Of a stretch of DNA of 64,000 nucleotides, positions 36,001 through 48,000 are shown piece after piece (positions within the stretch are counted from its first letter, which is position 1; the number at the start of each line of letters is the position of its first letter). The DNA is from Bolinopsis microptera (lineage: Eukaryota > Ctenophora > Tentaculata > Lobata > Bolinopsidae). The notes under the pieces are model-generated. The model did not search any database. It was not told where the DNA came from and worked only from the letters and a program-made list of their open reading frames with translations. The stretch is taken from assembly GCF_026151205.1 (NCBI RefSeq), contig NC_087077.1:14544983-14608982 (forward strand), given 5' to 3'. A program made the position numbers and the translations under genes.

Positions 36001-39000
36001 CTAAAGACCGTGACCCGCCACAAAACCAACAACTGTTTGATCTTCTGTGAACATGTCCGAAATTTAGTGATCCCTAACAGGTTCCAGACGTGACGCATTA
36101 GGCCATGCAGTATATTATTTGCAGCCGTTACCTATCTATAACCTGTACATATTGTGTGATACTGAGACGAGCATTAGGAGTAATTCCTGAATTTAGGATT
36201 GAATTCATCAAGCATAGTAATTTTGTCATGACATCATGGCTAAAAATCCAAACATCGGCCATAATTACAAAGATGGTAAATTTAAGACAATGAGCAGGGT
36301 AGCATGTTATAGTGGTTTCACGTCTTCGAGAATAGTTACAGTGAACATTTTATTCCCGCACCAATTTATGTAGCCCCGTTAAAATCGTATTATTTGATAT
36401 TTCCGAAATCCGAATGCTAGCTGGTCCGATGAATAAATTCTCCTTCTTATTATATGTTAAATAGGGTCACAGCTGGAACTAAACTGGTCCAGCAGTAATT
36501 CAGTCTGGAATTAGAGGGGGTTTGAAATTTCGCAAATTTAACTTGCTTTATTTTCGCCAGCCGCCTATCTTCAAGTTCATTGTTCAATTAGGCCGTGGCC
36601 TAGAGGCTCGATTTGGATTCTGTGCAGTTATAGTACTTAAGACGTGAATTTATTAGTAGATCATGATATTTTATATTTTGCGTTACATGAATATAGTGAT
36701 AGTTTTAAGTAGAGAACCTGCTATAAGTCAATAGCATATACCATATGGACGCTAAAAATAGATTCTGAAATACTTATTACCTACATCCACTTTCCAGTGT
36801 TGAGATAAAGAACATAACGAAATGTAAATTGTTGATTTTAACCACATACGAACTTTAAGATTCGCCGATCAGTTTTTAGTGGTCAAGTTATTTTCTGCTA
36901 TCTTCTAAAAAAGCCCTCAAAGTTCATGGTTTATAATCGTAAGATGGTAGTTTCGGCCAATTTTAGTGCAATTTTCGCATCGATTTGTACATTGAACCAT
37001 TTGCTGGAACAAGTACTATAGCTGCTTAGAACTTGATTCTAATTACCAATTGCTGGAGTTTCTTAGATTTCTCTAGATGTCTGAGAGCTTCGTTTTGCTC
37101 CTCTTCCAGGTCATCGTCTAACTGTGCGATCCTGTGTAGCAGTTTCTTGTTCTCTTCTGCTACTGCGTTCCTGAAGGAGTTGGTTATAAGCATATTTTAA
37201 ATAATTGGTAGATAATAATAAAATATCTAATTTTTTATCACTAAATTACATAATGATAGTCTTTAGTCTTAATATGAGCATTAAACCGTGGCTATGTTAT
37301 ACTATGGCAGTGGTACATTCTATTGTAGACATTGCTGAAAGCGTTTAACGTGAATAAAGAATAATAACATAAACAGGTTTATGTGTCTGCAATAGACTAC
37401 GTCGCTATTGTTACTCATAGACGTTATTATCCACTAAACGAGTGTTTTAAGCAAATAATTTTCCTGTATTATGACCGCCAGACCGCATTGTGACGATTAT
37501 ATATTTAGTTAAATATCGTGAATATGTCAAACCACAGCAGCAATATCTTACATACTATGTACCTCAGAACACTTAGTGTAAGTAGTTTATTATTCAATCT
37601 TAACAAAATTCTGCTTATTTGCTTCTTTAAATTACAGTTGATACTTGACATCCCTTATATCAGAGAGGTTATTAGGTGAATGTTAGTCTGAAGGGTTAAG
37701 AGAATGAGGTTTGTGGGTACAAGAAGAAGAAGGAACGTTCTATCATTAGCTATGTTCCTCACTGTAATGGTACAGACTGCAGGTTCGTTTAGTTCCCTTC
37801 CTGACCCTCTAAGGTATCGTTGAAGTAACGCTTTTGTTGGAAACGTTTTCAGGTTGTTTTACTGAGACATGTCCCAAGTGCGCTCCAATGAGAATGGATA
37901 AGTGGAGACGGTTAATTTGATCTTGTTTTCATCCACATGTATCTGTGTATAATGTTCATTATCTGTGTCAGGCGGACCTACAGACCCACAGGAGATACAG
38001 ATATTAAAAGCTAAACAAGTTTCTACTAATAACCAGATGAAAGCCATTTACGCTTTTGATGGTAAGCAAATTTATGGAAAATTGCAGCAATAATAAGGTA
38101 CTGAAAATTATGTGATATAGTTTAGCCGAGAGCACTGAGCATGGTCTAAAGATAACATTCCATTAACTCTAGAAAATAGGCATGAAAAATTGATGGACGT
38201 CCAACCTAAAAAATACTAAATTTTACGTTTACTTCCATATTCAGGAAACGTTACGACGTTTTCACTGACTGAGGATGAAAAGGGGGATGACTGTTGGATA
38301 GAATTCACACTTGTAGATAGATATGACATTGCTAGACTCGAAATAGTGAACAGGTAAACCATATACATTTTTATTTCGGGAAATTTATCACAGATTCGAC
38401 ATTGACAGCCCCTATTGTATAATTTTGATGATATTCTTAAAAAACATCTAAATCTATTATTCTATGCAGGTTTGCGGAGACAGGCGATAACAAATGGTGT
38501 GCTAACCAGACCAGTACATGTGCTTCTAGAATCCAATGTGAGATTCTCTTTGAAAATGTGTCCCTAGAGTGTTTTTTGTTTCGTTACACCTTTACCATGA
38601 TTCTCCAAACCCAAAAAATCCCGATTTAAAATCAATCCCCGCTTTCTCAAATCCGTTTCCCTCTCCCCTCTCAGTTATAGAGGGTGTAGTGTACAGAGAC
38701 ACCAGCAGTAAGCAAGGTAAATGCGGTAAGATAGAAACGTACAACGATACATTGGACGAGAAAAATCAGACTTACACTCTTTACTGCAACAGACAGTAAG
38801 GACTACTTTACCTCTTTTCTTTTTGTTTAGATTAGTTTTTAGTAACTTTTTCTACAGCAAATAACTATCAGATTTCCAGTTACTATATTAATATTGTACA
38901 AGATTAACAATTAATATCTTAGCTACGGTGACAAGATTAAATTAACTCGGACTGGTAAACAGGGTCTGGCACACAACGTGATTAACATAGCAGAGTTCAG

Positions 39001-42000
39001 AGTGTATGGGTACGAGAACACAGGTAACCTACACAGTCATGTGACACAGTCATGTGACACAATCATGTGACACAATCATGTGACACAGTCATATCACTCA
39101 GTCATGTGACACAGTCATGTGACACAGTCATGTGACACAGTCATGTGACATAGTCATGTGACACAGTCATGTGACACAATCATGTGACACAGTCATATCA
39201 CTCAGTCATGTGACACAGTCATGTGACACAATCATGTGACACAGTCATGTGACACAATCATGTGACACAGTCATGTGACACAGTCATGTGACCAAATATT
39301 CATCCAGCATATAATCTCTTCCACAAATTCCAAAACAACCTGTATCAAAACATCACAGTATATCTTTCAATAATCAACAATATACACAATATACAATTAT
39401 AGACTTAGGAAGTTTATGGCCATACCATCATCCATCTAGCATCAAAACCTGCATGATGACCAGATCTGCTGATAGCTACCACGCGCATGAGAAGTTGTGA
39501 ATTGAAAAAAGTTGACATTCCGAGGGATGGTGCATGTGATGTGAAGTGAAAGTGAAAGTGAAGCATTTTGTCGGCAAGATATACCTTAACTTAGATATTG
39601 TTATAACTGTTCATCTAGACACAGTCAACAATGGGACGTCCTCAGCAGACAAAAGTGTCCTAAAGATCTCGAAAAACTACCGAACTAGCAACTCCGGGCT
39701 TTGTTTATTCCACATTGCATAATATGATATTTTAAAAAAGGACCCTCCCAATTGAATTATAACTTCCTCTCTTTTGTGTCGACTAACAATGTTGTTCTAC
39801 CTAAAAATGAGGGATGATAGTTGCAGCTGTGGTAATTGTGTTCCCACTCTTACTGGTCGTCTTCAAGAGTTCGGATTAGAGACACGATAATTGTTGGCGT
39901 GTTTTTGCAACTCGGTCAGGTCCATTACCCCAGCTTTGATTTTATTTTTGAGGTGGTTCGGAACTGCTGACTGATATTACCAACTTTTTGCTGTTACATA
40001 TTTCGGAATAAAGCTGAGACTTGGTGTGTGGCTATTATTCTAACTTAGTAGAAATAATAAAAGACTTGCAGCTAAAGTGACTCCTCCCTGAAAGATGACA
40101 GCCAGTGTTGCGTATCTGATAACTTTGGTGGTAGCCTCTTTAGGTGAGTATCTAACCATAGTCACCATAGTGTGTAATGTTTAACTGAACAAGTTGCAAC
40201 TTCTCATTTCAAATACCCGACCACAAAAGAAGCACTTTCAGCCCCTGGCCCCAGTGCCAGACATTAAGAAGCATTAATTGTAGCTGTTACCAATCTTACG
40301 CCATGCTAAATTATTCCTATCTCTTCATGAAACTTTGCTAAACCCCATTTTAACCTGAAATTCCACTTAAAACCAGGAAGGAAGGTGTCAGAGAATGAGG
40401 TGCACCTGACTGGAGGTAGTATGAGTGAGGTATTAAAGAACTTTACAGCAGAGTTAGCATTAGATGGGGATCTCACCACCTACGCTCACACAGCAGCTTC
40501 TAACAATTCCTGGATCAGGGTGGTGTTTGAGGAGGTGTCTGCTGTCCTGTATGTGCACATTATCAACAGGTTTGTTTGAGGAGGTGTCTCCTGTCCTGTA
40601 TGTGCAGATTATCAACAGGTTTGTTTGAGGAGGTGTCTCCTGTCCTGTATGTGCACATTATCAACAGGTTTGTTTGAGGAGGTGTCTGCTGTCCTGTATG
40701 TGCACATTATCAACAGGTTTGTTTGAGGAGGTGTCTGCTGTCCTGTATGTGCAGATTATCAACAGGTTTGTTTGAGGAGGTATCTCCTGTACTGTATGTG
40801 CACATTATCAACAGGTTTGTGCTTTTTCCCTGCTTCTATCCCAGAATACAGAGCTTGAACAGCTCTTCCTGAATCCAGCTGCAGGGTTCTAACCTCTGGT
40901 CGATGTCGAGGCACTCTATATTTTTCTGAGTTTTAAGTTCTCCTCTCTTGAAATATTTTATATTTTAAAACGTTCCAAACTAATAACACTGACAGTTGAA
41001 TATAGTGACACTCAAGTGACCATAAGCACACCAAATTTATAACGTGATCGTGAGCTGGACACCTGCTGCGTACAGTCTGTCCTCAGATCATAGCATGGGC
41101 TGATCTGCAGACACGTACAAAATGTGACCACTAAAATTGTGACATATTCACTAACCGGTTACACCGGACTTGCTTCAAGGCAATATTGAGCAATTAGCTT
41201 TGGACCAACGTTTTCCGACAAAGTTTTGACTTGATTGTTAAATCTGTCTCTCTGATCTGGATTGTGCAGGTTCTCAGATGACTGGTGTAAGGACACGCTA
41301 AATCAGTACAACTGTCAAGTGGAGAGACTGGAGGGAGCCCAGGTGTGGCTGGAGCAGGAGGAAGAGGAGGAAGAGGAGGAGGAGGAGGAGGTGTTGTGTG
41401 GGACTATTGAGGGGGTGAAACAAAGTGTCAAACTGGAGGATAATACGCACAGGTACTGATGTACAAGGGGTGAAAATCATGAAACAAGAATTTGAGCTTG
41501 TAAAATGTGAAGGGATGGGAATTTGGACACATGCTAAGATTAGAGTTGGAACTTTGGTTATGTTATCGGGGATACATATCCTCCAAGGCACTGCTTGATA
41601 TTGTGACAAAATATCTTCCACCGCAGAGTTAGCTGTGATATGAGGGAAGGAAGAGCAGTGAAGCTGTTGCTGGCTGGGAAAATGAACAGGAAGCTCAACA
41701 TAGCAGAGATTCGGGTCTACAGTGCATACGGTATGGTCTTATGTTATTTCATATTAATAATATATTGCGCGCAGATAAGCTCGTCACCATGAACCACTCG
41801 CTGCACAGTGCACAATCATTAATTTATGTATAGTTTCTGACATTCATAAACATATTCAAAACATGTTCATTGAGTAAATTTAATTTGGATATGTAGAATG
41901 TAGACCTAAGTGATTAGCGAAATTATAACCATATGAAGCAGCAAAATGCAAATAGCATGAATGATTAGTAAAGCTAGTCTTACTCTTAAATCAGGGCACT

Positions 42001-45000
42001 CAGGGAGGGTTTACCACGTTAGCTGAATTTTAAGCACTCAGAAAAAAATTTGTCCGCCGAACTAAGTCAGAAGTCCTTACCTAAGATATAAACATGATTG
42101 AGAGTTAGCTCAGTAATTATAATCTACCTGGAACGAACCATCCCGGTACTTGTTGTTGGTGTGGCTTCCTAACAGATTCAAATCGCTGTAAAAAGGTAAA
42201 GACCATCTTCAATAGAATTAGTTACTCTTAGCGTAGTTTATTTGTTATGCTACTGAGACACTAACATCAGTAATTATTCGACCACCCTTTCGTTCACATT
42301 TACGCTAATCATTTAATTATAGAATTTATATCAAACAAATGAATGCTTATCTTTTGTGTAGCACGAGGTCTTCTACAAAATATATATTCTCGGACTATTA
42401 AAGACCTTTCTAGGTTAAGCTTGGCGAACTATTTAGACAATTTAAAGCTATAACAGTAACATTGCAGTTTTTGTGAACAGTTTAAAGATGGACTAGTTTT
42501 AGTCAGTTTGTAACGGTGAAGCATATTCTTTCCAAACTATGCCTTGATCATGGAGCAGATCCCTTTTCTTGGATCCAACTTCATATATTCATAGAGCACC
42601 TAATTTCTCGATTCCTAGTCATCGAGCATTTTGTTTCTAAGTTTTACTTTTGTCTTAAATAATCCAGTTTAGCTTCATTCATAATAATATTATTATATGC
42701 GTTTCGTGTACATCTGCCGAGCATGACTATAATTATGACGAGATTGAACGATTAAACCACTACATGAAGCAAGAACAATACAATTAAAGTTTTACATCTG
42801 CCCCCTTTCTCCGTTATCAGCGAACTCTTGTCCTGCTCCATTCTCTATCTGCTGGTTGTGATACCTTGAAACTGATATGTATAATCCCAAACATCTGCTC
42901 TTTTTTAACTTCTTCTGTTGAAGTACTGCTAGTGTGATGGTTGGCTACAATATAGCTTACAGTTCTTGTCTAAACGAGACAGAGAAATTATGTTCCTTCC
43001 GGATTTTAAGCGTGAGTTGATGTAGGTTTAAACAGGTATTTCAGTTTCTCCGATGTATTTCCTGGCTGACATCCAACACTTTCCTTGAACTAGAATGCTT
43101 ATATCTTAGCCCCTTCGATTATCGATATCTCCCACCAGGGTTCGTTCCTGTGTCTGATGAGTTTGGCGGGTCTGCTAATGTGTATCTGGATCATCTACAA
43201 CATTGTCTTCTCTGTAATCAGACTTCAGGGCAGTCAGGTGAGCGCTTGATTAGATATTATCGTACATTATGTCTAATACCCTCTAATTACTCAAACTTTG
43301 CTAACATATCTCTTTTTTATATGACTAGACATCCAAAGTCCAAACCACCAATTAATTGATTCCATCCTTTTTCAGAATGTGTTTGTTTTGAACGTACTGT
43401 TCCATGACACTTTTGTAGCAGTTATCGGTATAATAAGAGGACTGGGCATCATCAACAAGATGTTTATTGGTGTGAATGCTAATGGAGACGAGAATTATTT
43501 CTGTTTTGTTTTCTCGATTATCGGCCATCTTTTCTGGTAATATGATTGTTCACCTTTTTCTTGTATCACAAACGCACATAACCCATCTGACTGATAATTA
43601 AGAAATACCGTATCTATATAAAATAAACTGTCGAGGTTAACGGCGATGATCCTCATTACCCCCTCCTAAAACCCCCTCCTCACAGGAACAACCCCTTGAT
43701 GGTGCTGATGCCTCTGACAATAGACAGGTTTCTGGCAGTGATCACCCCTCTCAAGCACAAGAATTGGATGACACAGCGAGTCATGTTCCTTATGATAGGA
43801 GCGTGGTGGGTACCTGCCATGTGTTCAGCGCTCTATCCGCTAACAAAGTACCATATCGGTCCTAGTGCGGTAGGACCCTCTCCCTTCTTATCAATTTAGA
43901 TAGTTTTGTATCACAGTCGACAGTCGATGAAGTTCAGGTATAATACGATGCCCTTAATTAAATACTAAACCCACATTCTTCAGATGACCTACCAGATAGA
44001 ATATCACCGCTGCACCCTAGATGACCACGACACGGGCATAGCTGAAGCGGTTATCTTCTACTTCACCCCCATAATCACCCTTATAACCCTCTACTCTATC
44101 ATGTTAGTCAACATTATCAAACAGCAGACTAGATGCAAGAAACTGCTCCTAACCTCCCTGTCCATCTGCACAGTGGGGGTACTCATAGCTATCCCTCAGA
44201 CCCTGCTTTACATTAACCTCCATATGGGGTACGAAGTAGCCCAGTTCTTCACAGTAACTCTCTTCTACATCTCCCCGCTCTGCGACTCCTTCATCTACTA
44301 CTGTGTTAACCCCATGGTCCAGCAGATGCTACCCGAGTCTGGGATCGGTCAAACAGTTCGGAGGTTCTCTCAGAGTATAACCAACCTCAACCTGAACGTG
44401 AGACTGTCCTTTACCTTCCTCCCAAGTGCTGATGAAATATCAGAGTCTCCGGGGACCCCCACTAGTGTTAGAAGCTTTGCAGGACGGCTTAGTCCGAGTA
44501 TTTGCTACCGTCACCCTGGTAACTCGTACCGCTTTCAGAGGATCAGTGATATTGAGAGAGGTGTTGGGATCTCCTATACTCATAGCCGTGTTAGCGTGTT
44601 GTCTATCTGATAGTGGCTAATTTTCCTGGATTGTGATGAGTCCTACTTCTTTGATTTTAATCATATTTGGTATTTAAATGTGCTTGTCTCCAGAATTTTC
44701 TCCAGAATTTGCTTGTCTCCAGTATTTGCTTGTCTCCAGAATAAAATTATCATCTAATTGTTAGCAGTAGCCAGTAACAAAGAAGCTTAAAATAGCTTAA
44801 CTTCCATAGCTATTGGGCATTGGCCCAGGTTAAATCGTAACCATGAGAAACTTGATAACTTTAGTAGCGCAGTAATTATCTCAGTCGACCACGAGCCACT
44901 GTAATTGTGATATTAACTCATTGCCTATATATTTTGTATTAATTATTCTGAATTTCTGTGCTTCAACCTAGATGACACGGTCAATCGACTTGAATTTTAA

Positions 45001-48000
45001 GACAGAGTAACATAGAGATTACGTAGGAGAGTGGTTTAGGAGAAGCTAGCGCAGGAGACTACTTATCATTATCTAACGAACCCTGAAAAAGAAGTTTTAA
45101 CATTTTCAAACTTTTTTCCTAATCATAATTTCAAATTTGGCCATCTTAGCACAATTTCTCAAAATGGAAATTTAAGATGTGGCGATAATTGCAGTTATTA
45201 AAGAGTGGGAAATTGTTTATTGCTATGTATGTGTTTATAATATGCATCTAATTAAGTTGTCAATTTCAGTTTGAAATATGTTCTATTTCCTTGCAGTTGT
45301 GTGTGTTTAAATTGTCAAGCATTTGTTGCACACTCTAACTAAATTTTGAATATCGGTAAATTTTTGAATTGTTCGGACTTCGGAGCTAAGCTTTCCCGGA
45401 TTTTCAAGTTTAATAGCATTCAGTTGAAGATCTTGACGCCATGACTCACCGAACAAACAGTAATTAACCAATTAGAGCAAGTGGCTGCTTAGCAATGGTC
45501 ATTATTGAACATCATTGGAACACAGGTTAAGGAGGCAATTGGAGATAATTGGAGCGAATACAGTGATGCTGAGAGTATAATGGCCAATGGGTCTGTGTAA
45601 ATAACATTTTCTCGAGCCTCTAAAGTCTAAAGTATCACTGAGGGTTGTTTTCCTCAACTTTGTATTTAATTGTCTAATGTGCCACATTGTTGTGCATCTG
45701 GCATACTTCGGCTCATATAATTTTGGCATTGGCTGATCTTTTGTAGAGTTACATTTTGTCGTGTATTCATAATTTATCTAAACCAAACTTTTTAGAAACT
45801 TAGCTTAGTTCATAGCTTTGAGTGATCTCAACAAGTTGAGACGTGCGCTCAAATGAGCAATTAGGTATTTTTAAATTAGATCCAGAAACACAATTTAATC
45901 TGTTTCTATAGAGTGAAGGCCATAATATCATGAAATACCCGGATAAGGCCACAATTGTAACAACTTAATTAACGCCAGCCATTGTCCAATCAATCCTAAT
46001 AGTTCACCATTAACGTTACATATCCTGAATCGGTATTATACATATCTCATGACACGGACTGCGGACCAAGAGTTAGGTCACTGATTAAATCTGCTCAGAT
46101 ATTAGCCAAGTTATAATCTTGTTCATTTACTTAATTGTCGGTAATAAATATGCCTAATTTTATGTGACGAGACCCAAATTTATCAATAGTTATTTTTTAA
46201 TACACTTTATTCACTAAGTCCGAAGAGCTGGAGATCTCAAACCAGGATAATATCTAACTAAATGGCGTTTGTCATACAACACGATGAACATGGGGAACGA
46301 CAGTCTGCCGCACCACCTACCCAGTCGCCCCAAAACCGAGAGTTTCTCAGAGATCTCACATCCGGAGAATTCTGGGTTTAACATTGTTACGGAGTCTTGT
46401 CTGCATGTCCATCATGTGGGTGGTGATACATGTGTTTTTCACATTGCTACGGTAAATACCACAAATTATACCCAATCTTAAGTTCGATAAGATCCTGGTT
46501 TCTTAACAAATATCCCCGAAATACATATCTTGAGCAAAAAAGTTTGCTCTCCCAAATTCTTGTTTAGATCAAACCGTGAGTCTTGCTGTCACATTATAGT
46601 CACGTGTTCTGCAGGGGGTATTTGTGTGTTTGATGGCGGTGGTGGGCTGTGTGCTCTGTAGCTGGATTATCTACAACATCGTGTCCGGAGTTATGCGGCT
46701 AGCCGGGGGTCAGGTTAGTGGAGAGCTGGGGATATAGGGGATTTACTACAGTTCACATTTTATTTTATTCAGAATGGTTTCAGATGTACCAGCCATGCCA
46801 TCTTGAGTTAATATGGATTCTTTTGAGTATCTCTGATAGCTATCTCAAAATTTTATCCCTCATCCTCAGAACTTATTTATCCTGAACGTTTTGCTTAACG
46901 ACTTAGCAATAGCTGTGATAGGGGGAGTAAGAGGTCTGGGTATCATAAACAGGAACTTTATTGGGGCTCCTCCTGGTGAGGAGACTCATTTGTTCTGCTA
47001 CATTTACACCCTCATCGCTCAGATATTCTGGTGAGACTTTAATTATAAGTATACCATTACCAATCAGTTTACCAAAGGAACCCTTGAAGGGTAAGAACCT
47101 TGCCAATCAGTTTTCCAAGGAATAGTAACGCGTAGAAATAACTACAACTCAATTTAAAAAAATTCCTTCCCAGGTGCGCCCCACTGGCAACTCTACTGCC
47201 CCTCACTGTAGACAGAATGATAGCTGTGCTGTATCCTATAAAACACAAGATCTGGATCACACCATGTTCCAGTAGATTGATGATAGCACTTCAGTGGACA
47301 CCATCTCTATGCTTTACAGCGACTGAGTGGTTCAACTTCTTCACTGGTCATGATACCGCGAGTAGTCTTTATTTTAAATTCCTGACAACTCAACTTTACC
47401 TCAATTGTTTTCACAAAACATCAGCATAATGAAAACATCTCAATAATGGCAGCCAGTAAACCTTCACGATGTCCCCAGATGACGTACCAAGCAGAGTACC
47501 ATCGCTGCACTTTCAACTCCCACGACTCAGCCGCTCTGGAAGCAGGTCTCTTCTACTTCATACCCCTCCAAGCCCTCATCATAATCTACACCATCATGTT
47601 AATCGCCATCATCAGGCTAAAGAAGGACGCTAGGAAGCTCCTCAGGACATCCTTCCTGATATGTTTTGTGGGAGTGGTAGTGGCAGTTCCTCAGCTCATG
47701 CTTTACACTGATGTCAGGATGAGCTACAAACTAGCCCAGATACTTACAGTCGTCTTGTTCTATCTTACTCCTATATTTGACCCACTCATCTACTATTGCT
47801 TTAACCCTAATGTTAAAGAGAGGATTGCGTCCTCTCAAGTTGGGAGAGCAATGTCTATTACGACCAGGAGGATGTCTCTGTTGGTTCAGGCTCCGTTTGT
47901 TCCTGACAATGCCCTTCAAAGAATCCCTTCAATCAGCGAGGCTAATTCTCACTCTTCTCGTTAGTTTTTTTGCACCGCGTTTTAAAATTTCAAAGTGTTG

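Noticed and set aside
39031-39292. CRISPR-like array
   Set aside because: The units are contiguous 13-bp tandem copies with no spacers, in eukaryotic intronic DNA.
41298-41621. 107-codon minus ORF opposite discoidin-2 exon 3
   Set aside because: It is the shadow of the GAG/GAA run (poly-Leu) and of the real exon on the plus strand.
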